Source: Solirubrobacteraceae bacterium
GTDB taxonomy: Bacteria; Actinomycetota; Thermoleophilia; Solirubrobacterales; Solirubrobacteraceae
Direction of reading: 5' to 3'
Length of the DNA stretch: 45,889 nucleotides
Assembly: GCA_016463765.1 (NCBI GenBank)
Contig: JAEMQS010000032.1
Location: 1-45,889 of the forward strand
The notes below the pieces were generated by a model. It did no database searches, had not been told where the DNA came from, and saw only the letters and a program-made list of their open reading frames with translations. A program made the position numbers and the translations under genes. This document shows positions 1 to 6,853 of this stretch, in pieces (the stretch's first letter is position 1; every line of letters starts with the position of its first letter).

Positions 1-517
1 GCTCGGCGTCGAGCGTGGCGACGACGGCGTCGAGGTCGGTCTCGGCCACGATGGGGACGTCGAGCGCCCCCGGACCGAGCCGCTCGGCGCGGAGCTTGAC
101 CTGCGCGGCCGACTCCTCTCCCGTGACGTAGAGCGTCTTGTGCCCGGCCTGGGCAAGATGGCCGAGCGCCATGTTCGTCAGCGTCGATTTGCCGATGCCC
201 GGCGAGCCGCCGAGCAGCACCAGGGAGCCGGGGACGAGCCCGCCTCCGAGCACGCGATCGAGCTCGCCGATGCTCGTCTGCAGGCGCTTCGTCTGCTCGG
301 CGTGGACCTCGCGCAGTGCGGTCGGTGTGCGCGCGAGTGCGCTGTTCGTCGCCCCCCGCGCCCGTCCGCCGCGACCACCGCCGCCCGCGGTCGCCTTCGG
401 CGGCGCGGCCTCCTCGACCAGTGTGTTCCAGGCGCCGCAGCCGGCGCACTGGCCGTGCCAGCGGGGCTCGGTGTGCCCGCAGTCCGAACAGACGTGGATG
501 GTTGCCGCACGAGCCAT
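1..517 (-). CDS. radA: DNA repair protein RadA (5' part, cut by window edge)
   Basis: RadA is a RecA-like ATPase that promotes branch migration during recombinational repair. The ATG at 515-517 opens a frame that runs off the left edge without a stop, so about 172 residues are visible. The N-terminal zinc finger is clear: two CxxC pairs (CSDCG and CAGCG) in the first 28 residues. It is followed by a variable linker, then a region reading IGELDRVLGGGLVPGS and a Walker A motif GGSPGIGKST, then the YVTGEESAAQ segment typical of RadA. The rest of the ATPase and the Lon-like domain lie outside. It follows the small coiled-coil gene by 35 bp and may be co-transcribed with it. In other Gram-positive bacteria radA usually follows clpC; here the cobalamin genes lie between them. 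Confidence 0.95.
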   Translation of the reverse strand, partial: MARAATIHVCSDCGHTEPRWHGQCAGCGAWNTLVEEAAPPKATAGGGGRGGRARGATNSALARTPTALREVHAEQTKRLQTSIGELDRVLGGGLVPGSLVLLGGSPGIGKSTLTNMALGHLAQAGHKTLYVTGEESAAQVKLRAERLGPGALDVPIVAETDLDAVVATLDAE

Positions 518-552
518 GAGGCGAACAAATGTACGTGTCGCCCCGGCGGGTT

Positions 553-885
553 CTACGACGCCGGGTTGGGCGGCGGCAGGCGGTCGAGCATCGCCAGGAG
601 GGCGCGGCGCCCGGCCTGGCTCTCTTCGCGCAGGTCACGCAGTTCAGCCGACATCTCGGCGTATCGGGCCTGCGCCTCGGCGTACCGGGCCTGCGTCTCG
701 GCCGTCGTCTCGCGGTACACGCACATCCACCGCTCCTCGCGCTGGCGCATGTCCAGCCGCAGGCCGTCGAGGAGCTCCCGCATCTCGGTCTTGTTGTCCG
801 CGATGTAGCCCTTCGTCTCGGCGATGTGCTGCGCCGTCTCTTCGATGTGGCGGTCGATCCGCCGCAGGATCTCGTCGTCTGCCAT
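553..885 (-). CDS. small coiled-coil protein of unknown function
   Basis: This 110-residue protein is not one I recognise. It is strongly charged and predicted to be almost wholly helical. Its middle contains two near-identical heptads (QARYAEA, QARYAEM) followed by SAELRDLREE, which points to a coiled coil and oligomerisation. It has no signal peptide or membrane segment and ends in a proline-rich tail. The ATG at 883-885 is the first reasonable start. The gene lies 52 bp after bluB-cobT and 35 bp before radA on the same strand, so it could be transcribed with either. Codon use (GC-rich third positions) supports a real gene, but no function can be assigned. Confidence 0.6.
   Translation of the reverse strand: MADDEILRRIDRHIEETAQHIAETKGYIADNKTEMRELLDGLRLDMRQREERWMCVYRETTAETQARYAEAQARYAEMSAELRDLREESQAGRRALLAMLDRLPPPNPAS
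656..697. repeat. 21-bp tandem duplication encoding a coiled-coil heptad
   Basis: Two adjacent 21-bp units (656-676 and 677-697) differ at only two positions. They encode the repeated heptad QARYAEA/QARYAEM of the small coiled-coil protein. The unit length equals exactly seven codons, so the duplication lengthens the coil in register. This suggests recent slippage or duplication. Confidence 0.75.
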
Positions 886-937
886 GCAGGCATGGTCGCA
901 CCCACAGTGCGACCAGACAACGCAGCGCTGTGCCGAT

Positions 938-2692
938 TCAGCGGCCTGCGAACGTCCCCATCGCGGCGTGCAGCGCCCCGGCCTGGGCGATCAGCGGCAG
1001 CGCGAGCAACGCCCCCGACCCCTCGCCCACGCGGAGGCGCAGGTCGAGCAGCGGCTCCAGCCCGAGCTCGGTGAGCACGACGCCGTGGCCCGGTTCCGCC
1101 GACCGATGCCCGGCGATGAGCCCTTCCGCCACGGTGGGGTTGCGACGGACCGCCACCAGCGCGGGGACGCTGGCCGCGTAGCCGTCGAGGACGACCGGCA
1201 GCCGACGCGACCACGCCTCCTCGATCGCACCAGCCAGTGCCGCCAGCTCGAAACCGCCCAGCGCGATCAGCGCAGAGACCGCGCCGTCCGCCACCGCGTC
1301 GGCGTGGCGCTGCAGCGCGTCGTCGACCAGGGCCCGCTTGCGCTCGATCCCCGCCGCATCGACGCCGACCCCGCGGCCGACGACCTGCAGCGCGGAGGCA
1401 CCCGTGAGCGCCGCGCCGAGCATGGCAGCGGTCGCGGTGTTCCCGATGCCGATCTCGCCGGGAACGAGGCAGTCGACCCCGTCGTCGGCCAGCCCCGCCA
1501 CGAGCTCGGCCCCGGCGCGCATGGCCGCGGCGCACTGATCGCGCGTCATGGCCGGCCCGTCGAGGACGTCGGCTGTGCCGGCCGCGACCTTGTGGTCCGC
1601 CACGCCGCGCGGCGTGTCGTCGCGCAGACCGACATCGACGATGAGGAGCTCGTGACCACCCTGTTCTGCCAGCACCGCCGCCGCGGTCTCCCCGCGCGCA
1701 GCGGCCGCGGTGATGTCCGCCGAGACGCGTGCGCCGTACAGGCTCGTCCCGCGCGCGGTGTGCCCGTGGTCGCCGGCGCAGATGAGCACGCCCGCCCGGA
1801 TCCGGCTCGGCGGAGCCGCCCCCGTGATGGCCGCCCAGCGCTCGACGACGCCCTCCAGGGCGCCGAGGCTGCCCGCGGGTCGGACCTGCCGGTCGTGGTG
1901 GTCGCGGACGGTGATCGCGGCGCGCCGGTCGGGGGTGGTCGCGACCGACGCCTGATGTTTGACAGACGTCCACTTCTCAGCCATCACCATGCGCTCAAGC
2001 GGTGCGCGCTGTGACCACCCCGCCGCCTCGAGCCCCGGCCGCACGGGACGCTCGTCGGGCCACCCCACGCAGAGGTACGCCATGGGGATCACGCCGTCGG
2101 GAATCCCCAGCACAGCGCGCAGATCCGGCGGGCGATAGAAGCTCACCCAGCCGACTCCGAGACCCTCGGCGCGCGCCGCCAGCCAGAAGTTCTCGATTGC
2201 GCAGGCGGCGCTGTAAATGTCGGTCTCGGGGATGGTTCCCCGGCCGAGCACTTCCGCGTCCGGATCGCCCGGGTCGCAGCAGACCACCACGCCGAGCGGC
2301 GCCTCGACGACCCCCTCGATCTTCTGGTCGAGGAAGTGGCGGGCCCGGTCGTCGAACCGGTCGGCCTGGCGCAGCCGCTCGCGCTGGGCCAGCGTGCGCA
2401 CCTGTGACCGCGTGGCGACGTCCCGGATGACGATGAAGCGCCACGGCTGCATGAGGCCCACCGACGGCGCCCGGTGCGCCGCCTCCAGCGCCCGGGTCAG
2501 CACGTCGTCGGGGACCTCGTCCGGGCGGAAGCGCCGGATGTCCCGGCGCTCGGCGATGACGCGGTGCACGGCCTCCCGCGCGGCGTCGTCGTAGCGCCAG
2601 CCACGTGGGTCCTCGGCGCGCTCGGCGGCGCGGGACGCGTCGAACCCCGGCGGGGTCGGCGGCCGGACGAACTGCTCGCGATCGGGCGTCAC
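938..2692 (-). CDS. bluB-cobT: fused BluB-CobT: dimethylbenzimidazole synthase / nicotinate-nucleotide:DMB phosphoribosyltransferase
   Basis: A 584-residue two-domain enzyme that makes and activates the lower ligand of cobalamin. Residues 1 to about 235 are a nitroreductase-fold flavoprotein of the BluB type, which cleaves FMNH2 with O2 to 5,6-dimethylbenzimidazole; the AERRDIRRFRPDEVP and HRAPSVGLMQPWRF segments are characteristic. Residues from about 245 are CobT, which attaches phosphoribose from nicotinate mononucleotide to give alpha-ribazole phosphate; PGEIGIGNTATAA and the C-terminal RVGEGSGALLALPL, which carries the catalytic Glu, are intact. The start is GTG at 2690-2692, with a TAGGGT -10-like element only 9 bp upstream and no Shine-Dalgarno sequence, so the mRNA may be nearly leaderless. 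It is divergent from the riboswitch-controlled cbtB operon. Fusion of the two domains fits their consecutive reactions. Confidence 0.93.
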   Translation of the reverse strand: MTPDREQFVRPPTPPGFDASRAAERAEDPRGWRYDDAAREAVHRVIAERRDIRRFRPDEVPDDVLTRALEAAHRAPSVGLMQPWRFIVIRDVATRSQVRTLAQRERLRQADRFDDRARHFLDQKIEGVVEAPLGVVVCCDPGDPDAEVLGRGTIPETDIYSAACAIENFWLAARAEGLGVGWVSFYRPPDLRAVLGIPDGVIPMAYLCVGWPDERPVRPGLEAAGWSQRAPLERMVMAEKWTSVKHQASVATTPDRRAAITVRDHHDRQVRPAGSLGALEGVVERWAAITGAAPPSRIRAGVLICAGDHGHTARGTSLYGARVSADITAAAARGETAAAVLAEQGGHELLIVDVGLRDDTPRGVADHKVAAGTADVLDGPAMTRDQCAAAMRAGAELVAGLADDGVDCLVPGEIGIGNTATAAMLGAALTGASALQVVGRGVGVDAAGIERKRALVDDALQRHADAVADGAVSALIALGGFELAALAGAIEEAWSRRLPVVLDGYAASVPALVAVRRNPTVAEGLIAGHRSAEPGHGVVLTELGLEPLLDLRLRVGEGSGALLALPLIAQAGALHAAMGTFAGR

Positions 2693-2701
2693 GGGGCGGG
2701 C

Positions 2702-2707
2702 ACCCTA
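2702..2707 (-). promoter_or_regulatory. candidate -10 element for bluB-cobT
   Basis: The minus strand reads TAGGGT here, 9 bp before the GTG start. The same hexamer occurs on the plus strand at 2747-2752, and both would use a -35 region in the shared segment around 2724-2730 with 17-bp spacers. The arrangement suggests back-to-back promoters. It is predicted from sequence only. Confidence 0.35.
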
Positions 2708-2723
2708 GGACATCCGGGCGGTC

Positions 2724-2752
2724 TGGCATCCCGCCACTCGTCGCGCTAGGGT
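2724..2752 (+). promoter_or_regulatory. candidate promoter of the cbtB-cobF operon
   Basis: TGGCAT (2724-2729), a 17-bp spacer and TAGGGT (2747-2752) precede the cobalamin riboswitch by about 6 bp, which would start transcription at the 5' edge of the aptamer. The -35 is weak. Confidence 0.4.
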
Positions 2753-2757
2753 CCCCG

Positions 2758-2862
2758 TCGTCAGCGTGGCGGTGCGAGGAACCCGGTGGGAATCCGGGAC
2801 GGTCGCGCCACTGTGACCGGGTCAGTTCGGCCCGGGAGTCAGGAACTCGTCCGCCGCGATCG
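2758..2862 (+). promoter_or_regulatory. cobalamin riboswitch (compact) upstream of cbtB
   Basis: The leader holds the hallmark aptamer segments in order: an AACCCGGTG-GAATCCGGGAC stem, the conserved GCCACTGTGACCGG core (2808-2821), a short GC-rich arm, and GAGTCAGGA near the 3' end (B12 box region), followed by CTCGTCCGCCGC. These match the cobalamin riboswitch consensus. The peripheral arm between the core and GTCAGG is short, so this is a compact form compared with the second copy upstream of cobG. The cbtB Shine-Dalgarno sequence AGGAGG (2891-2896) lies about 30 bp downstream. I infer control of translation or early termination, with cobalamin repressing cobalt uptake and the long operon. 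Confidence 0.9.
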
Positions 2863-2904
2863 CCCCACATGTCCGGGACGCCAGATCCCGAGGAGGCCTC
2901 ACCG

Positions 2905-3093
2905 ATGGACCCCATCTCGACGCAGCAGCCCATCCCTGTCCGGGATCTTCTTCCGGCCCTGCTGCTCATGACGTTCCTGCTGCTCGCCGTCTACCTCGTG
3001 CAGTTCGACAACGGCGCGATCTCGCAGTCCGGCTCGTTCCTCCACGAGCTCATGCATGACGGCCGGCACCTGCTCGGCGTCCCCTGCCACTAA
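2905..3093 (+). CDS. cbtB: CbtB, small cobalt-transporter subunit
   Basis: A 62-residue membrane protein with one hydrophobic helix at about residues 15-33 and a short C-terminal tail rich in histidine (HELMH, GRH, and a terminal Cys-His) that probably binds cobalt. Length, single helix and His-rich tail match CbtB, the partner of CbtA in B12-regulated cobalt uptake. The ATG at 2905 has a strong AGGAGG Shine-Dalgarno sequence 8 bp upstream. It is the first gene after the cobalamin riboswitch, as is typical of cbtB, and cbtA follows 19 bp later. Confidence 0.9.
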   Translation: MDPISTQQPIPVRDLLPALLLMTFLLLAVYLVQFDNGAISQSGSFLHELMHDGRHLLGVPCH

Positions 3094-3112
3094 CGGCTTC
3101 CCGGACATCGAC

Positions 3113-3853
3113 ATGGTCTGGACCCTCGTGCTCCGAGGGCTGGTGGTCGGCGTGCTCGCCGGGCTGCTGGCCGGCGCCTTCGCGTTCGTCATCGGCGAAC
3201 CGCTCGTGCAGGACGCCATCGACATCGAAGAGGCAGGCAGCGCCCACGCCTCCCTGCAGTTCGTGCCCGCCCATATCAGCGAGTGGGCGGTCGGCCGCGA
3301 CGAGCAGCGCGGCGGCCTGTTCCTCGCCACCGGCCTGTACGGGCTGGCGATCGGCGGCGTCTTCGGCGCGATCTTCGCGACGCTGCTCGGCCGCGGCCGG
3401 GAGCGGTCGCCCTACCAGCTGGCGACCCGTTTGGCCGGCGCGCTGTTCCTCGCCATCGTGCTCGTCCCGTTCCTGAAGTACCCGGCCAATCCGCCGGCGG
3501 TCGGCAATCCCGACACCATCGGCGACCGCACCGTCTACTACGTCGTCCTGCTTGTCGGGTCGGCGCTGGCGATGCTCGCCGCCGCGCGCGTCGCGTGGTC
3601 GGTACCGGAGGACGCGGTGCCATGGAAGCGGCCGTTGCTGGCGGGCGGCACGTTCGTCCTGCTCGCGGGGTTGCTCTTCGTGGCGCTTCCCGGCGTCAGC
3701 GAGATTCCCGGTGACTTCCCGGCGCAGCTCATCTGGGAGTTCCGGCTGAGCTCGCTGGGGACGCAGGCCGTGCTGTGGGCGGCGCTGGGGATCGGGTACG
3801 GCATCGCGTCGTACCGCGCGGCGATGCCCTCGGCGGCGGCGCAGCGGGCGTGA
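3113..3853 (+). CDS. cbtA: CbtA, cobalt-transporter membrane subunit
   Basis: A 246-residue integral membrane protein with about six hydrophobic segments (roughly residues 6-26, 70-93, 105-121, 141-161, 174-193 and 213-233). The first helix carries the glycine-rich RGLVVGVLAGLLAG motif followed by the ExxVQDAIDIEE stretch seen in CbtA. It is thought to import cobalt together with CbtB. I chose the ATG at 3113, because an upstream start at 3056 would add residues overlapping cbtB without hydrophobic or conserved content. Its stop overlaps the GTG of the next gene by 4 bp, so the two are translationally coupled. Confidence 0.88.
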   Translation: MVWTLVLRGLVVGVLAGLLAGAFAFVIGEPLVQDAIDIEEAGSAHASLQFVPAHISEWAVGRDEQRGGLFLATGLYGLAIGGVFGAIFATLLGRGRERSPYQLATRLAGALFLAIVLVPFLKYPANPPAVGNPDTIGDRTVYYVVLLVGSALAMLAAARVAWSVPEDAVPWKRPLLAGGTFVLLAGLLFVALPGVSEIPGDFPAQLIWEFRLSSLGTQAVLWAALGIGYGIASYRAAMPSAAAQRA

Positions 3854-4407
3854 GGCGCCTCGTCCTCGTGCGGCACGCCCGGACCTCCGCAGTGCGGCAG
3901 GCCGCGTTCCCTGTCGACGAGCCGCTCGACGACCGCGGGCGGGCCGACGCCGCCGCGCTGGCCGGATCGTTCCGCGCCGACGAGGTTCTCGCCAGCCCCG
4001 CGCGCCGGGCCCGAGAGACGTGCGCGGCGCTCGGGCTCGACGCGGTGGTCGAGGACCCTGCCCTCGCCGAGTGCGACTTCGGCGCGTGGGCGGGCCGGTC
4101 CCTGGCCCAGGTCCACGAGGACGACCCGGCCGGTGTCGCGGCGTGGATGACCGACCCCGATGCGGCCCCGCACGGCGGCGAGTCGCTGCGCGCGTTCGCG
4201 GCGCGGGTGGCGGGGTGGCTGAACGGGCAGGCCGGCAGGGACGGCGCGGCGGTCGTGGTCACCCATGGCGGCGTGGTGAAGGCAGCGGTCGCGCATGCGC
4301 TGGGGGCGCCGGTGGAGGCGACGTGGCGGATCGACGTCGCGCCGCTGCGGACGACCGAACTCCACGCGCATGACGGGCGCTGGACCGTGTCGCGGGTCAA
4401 CGCATGA
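3850..4407 (+). CDS. cobC: histidine phosphatase family protein, probable alpha-ribazole phosphatase
   Basis: A 185-residue histidine-phosphatase (phosphoglycerate-mutase superfamily) protein. The catalytic RHART motif with His9 is near the N-terminus, a second conserved arginine lies in SPARRARET, the acid/base Glu in LAECDFGAW, and the second histidine (His139) in VVTHGGVVK. Position in the cob operon suggests dephosphorylation of alpha-ribazole phosphate or adenosylcobalamin phosphate, the role of Salmonella CobC. The start is GTG at 3850, overlapping the cbtA stop as GTGA. An upstream in-frame start would extend into cbtA. The CobC name here means the phosphatase, not the aminotransferase-like CobC. 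A second, unrelated phosphatase-like gene sits at 12814. Confidence 0.8.
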   Translation: MRRLVLVRHARTSAVRQAAFPVDEPLDDRGRADAAALAGSFRADEVLASPARRARETCAALGLDAVVEDPALAECDFGAWAGRSLAQVHEDDPAGVAAWMTDPDAAPHGGESLRAFAARVAGWLNGQAGRDGAAVVVTHGGVVKAAVAHALGAPVEATWRIDVAPLRTTELHAHDGRWTVSRVNA

Positions 4408-5339
4408 GCGGCGCCGCGCTCCTTGGCGGATTCGGCGCCGACCTGCTCGTCGGCGACCCGCGGCGCGGGCATCCCGTGGCGGGCTTCGGGCAGGTCGCGC
4501 TCGCGGCGGAGCGGCGGTGGTACGCGCCGTCGCGATGGCGCGGTGCCGTGTTCGCGGGCGTGCTGGTGGCGGGCGCGGCGGGACTCGGCGAGCTGCTCGC
4601 GCGGCGACTGGGGCGGGCGCGTGCGCTGGTGCTCGTCGGGTGGGCGGCGCTGGGCGGCCGGTCGCTCGGCGCGGTGGCCGGCTCGATCGGGGCTGCGCTC
4701 TCCAGCGGAGATCTCGGCGCGGCGCGGGCAGAGCTGCCGTCGCTCGTGGGTCGTGATCCGTCGCTGCTCGACTCGGCGGGTGTGGCCCGTGCGGTCGTGG
4801 AGTCGGTCGCCGAGAACACCGGTGACGCGGTGGTCGGCCCGCTCGTGTGGGGCGCGGCGTTCGGCCCCGCGGGGGTGTGCGCGTTCCGCGCGGCGAACAC
4901 GCTCGACGCCATGGTCGGGCACCGGTCGGCGCGGTACGAGGACTTCGGCTGGGCGGCTGCGCGGCTCGACGACGTGATGGCGTGGCCCGCGGCGCGGCTC
5001 GGTGCGCTGCTCGCGGTGGTGTGCGCACCGGTGGTCGGCGGGTCCCCGCGTGCCGCGCTGCGGGTGCTGCATCGGGATGGCGGCGCGCATCCCTCGCCGA
5101 ACGCAGGCCGGATCGAGGCGGCGTTCGCTGGGGCGCTCGGGGTGCAGCTGGGCGGCCCGTTGACGTATGGCGACCGCGACGAGGTCCGTCCGGCGCTGGG
5201 CGACGGCCCGGCGCCCGTGGTGGCCGACATCGCCCGCGCGCGGCGGCTGTCGCTAGCCGTCGGCCTCGCGGCAGCCGTCGTGTGTTCGGCCGCAAGAAGG
5301 GGGCGCTCAGCGGCCCAAACCTGCGGACGGTTCCGATGA
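4404..5339 (+). CDS. cbiB: adenosylcobinamide-phosphate synthase CbiB (CobD)
   Basis: A 311-residue membrane enzyme that joins adenosylcobyric acid to aminopropanol (or its phosphate), closing the side chain that will carry the lower-ligand loop. Family signatures include DLLVGDPRRGHPVAGFG near the N-terminus, SVAENTGDAVVGPLVW in the middle, and FRAANTLDAMVGHRS followed by the DFGWAAARLDDV segment. Hydrophobic segments at about residues 50-70 and 195-215 fit its membrane location. The ATG overlaps the preceding stop by 4 bp and the stop overlaps the cobQ ATG by 4 bp. Confidence 0.95.
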   Translation: MSGAALLGGFGADLLVGDPRRGHPVAGFGQVALAAERRWYAPSRWRGAVFAGVLVAGAAGLGELLARRLGRARALVLVGWAALGGRSLGAVAGSIGAALSSGDLGAARAELPSLVGRDPSLLDSAGVARAVVESVAENTGDAVVGPLVWGAAFGPAGVCAFRAANTLDAMVGHRSARYEDFGWAAARLDDVMAWPAARLGALLAVVCAPVVGGSPRAALRVLHRDGGAHPSPNAGRIEAAFAGALGVQLGGPLTYGDRDEVRPALGDGPAPVVADIARARRLSLAVGLAAAVVCSAARRGRSAAQTCGRFR

Positions 5340-6853
5340 GCGGCGCGATCCTCGTCGCCGGGACCTGCTCTGACGCCGGCAAGTCCCTCGTCACCGCCGG
5401 CATTTGCCGCTGGCTGCACCGCCAGGGCGTCTCCGTCGCGCCGTTCAAGGCGCAGAACATGGCGCTGAACAGCGTCGTGGCGCCCGACGGCGCGGAGATC
5501 GGCCGCGCGCAGGTCGTCCAGGCGGCCGCCGCGGGCGTTCCCGCGGAAGCGGCGATGAACCCCGTGCTCATCAAGCCCAGCGGCGAGCGGCACAGCCAGG
5601 TCATCGTCAACGGGAAGCCGTTCGCCGATGCCGACGCCCGCAGCTACCAGTCGCTCAAGCACGAGCTGCGCGGCGCGGTGGCCGACGCGCTGGCGTCGCT
5701 GCGCGCGCGGTTCGACGTCGTCGTCTGCGAGGGCGCGGGCTCCCCCGCCGAGATCAACCTCCGCGCCGGGGACCTCGCGAACATGGGACTCGCGCGGGCC
5801 GCGGACCTGCCGGTGCTCGTCGTCGGGGACATCGACCGCGGCGGCGTGTTCGCCTCGTTCCACGGCACCCTCGCGCTGCTCGAGCCCGCCGACCAGGCGC
5901 ACGTCGCCGGCTTCCTCATCAACAAGTTCCGCGGCGACCAGTCGATCCTCCAGCCGGGCATCGACCAGCTGCGCGAGCTGACCGGCCGCCCCACGCTCGG
6001 CGTCCTGCCCTACCTCGACGACCTGTGGATGGACGTCGAGGACTCCCTGTCCCTGGACCACCGCCCTGAGGTTCCCGCCGCACCAGGCGACGACACGCTC
6101 GAGGTCGCCGTCGTCCGGCTGCGGTGGATGAGCAACTTCACCGACGCCGACGCGCTGTCCGCCGAGCCGGGCGTGCGGGTGCGGTTCACGCGCAGCGCCG
6201 CGGACATCGCACGGGCCGACCTCGTGATCGTGCCCGGGACGAAGGCGACCGTCGAGGACCTCGCGCGGCTGCGGGCCGACGGCCTGGACGACGCGCTGCG
6301 CCGCCGCGCTGCGACCGGCGACCCAATCCTCGGCGTCTGCGGCGGCTACCAGCTGCTCGGTGAGCGGATCGACGACGACGTGGAATCGAAGGCGGGCGCG
6401 GTCGACGGGCTCGGACTGCTGCCGGTCACCACGACGTTCGCCGCGGACAAGGTGCTGACCCGCCCGTCGGCCTCCTGCGACTGGCTGCGCGGCGCGCCGG
6501 TCTCCGGCTACGAGATCCGCCACGGCCGTCCGGTCCGCCATGGCGGCGAGCCGCTGTTCGGCCCCGACGAGGGCTGCCGCGTCGGCTGGACGCTCGGCAC
6601 GAGCTGGCACGGCGCACTGGAGGGCGACGCGCTGCGCCGCGCGCTGCTGCACCGCGTCGCCGCCCACCGCGGCCGCTCTTTCACCGGCGGGACCGCGGCG
6701 TTCGCCGACGTCCGCGAACAGCGCCTGGACCGCCTCGGCGACCTCATCGAGCAGCACGCCGACACCGCCGCCCTGCGCGCCCTCATCGAGGACGGCGCAC
6801 CCACCGATCTGCCGACGCTGGCAACCGCCCTGGAGGCCCCGTGCTCCGCCTGA
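5336..6853 (+). CDS. cobQ: cobyric acid synthase CobQ
   Basis: This 505-residue glutamine-dependent ligase amidates four side chains (b, d, e and g) of adenosylcobyrinic acid a,c-diamide using ATP. The N-terminal dethiobiotin-synthetase-like domain begins VAGTCSDAGKS (P-loop, residues 7-17), with KAQNMALNS and GDIDRGGVF following. The C-terminal class I glutamine amidotransferase domain has its nucleophile Cys335 in ILGVCGGYQ and a catalytic His in GYEIRHGRP. I chose the ATG at 5336, which overlaps the cbiB stop by 4 bp; a longer in-frame reading runs through cbiB and is not credible. The 3' end overlaps cobN by 13 bp. Confidence 0.96.
   Translation: MSGAILVAGTCSDAGKSLVTAGICRWLHRQGVSVAPFKAQNMALNSVVAPDGAEIGRAQVVQAAAAGVPAEAAMNPVLIKPSGERHSQVIVNGKPFADADARSYQSLKHELRGAVADALASLRARFDVVVCEGAGSPAEINLRAGDLANMGLARAADLPVLVVGDIDRGGVFASFHGTLALLEPADQAHVAGFLINKFRGDQSILQPGIDQLRELTGRPTLGVLPYLDDLWMDVEDSLSLDHRPEVPAAPGDDTLEVAVVRLRWMSNFTDADALSAEPGVRVRFTRSAADIARADLVIVPGTKATVEDLARLRADGLDDALRRRAATGDPILGVCGGYQLLGERIDDDVESKAGAVDGLGLLPVTTTFAADKVLTRPSASCDWLRGAPVSGYEIRHGRPVRHGGEPLFGPDEGCRVGWTLGTSWHGALEGDALRRALLHRVAAHRGRSFTGGTAAFADVREQRLDRLGDLIEQHADTAALRALIEDGAPTDLPTLATALEAPCSA

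Noticed and set aside
3538..6757. Long minus-strand frames opposite cbiB and cobQ (690 and 786 codons)
   Set aside because: Composition is Arg/Ala/Pro-rich with no domains; the plus-strand genes explain the region fully.
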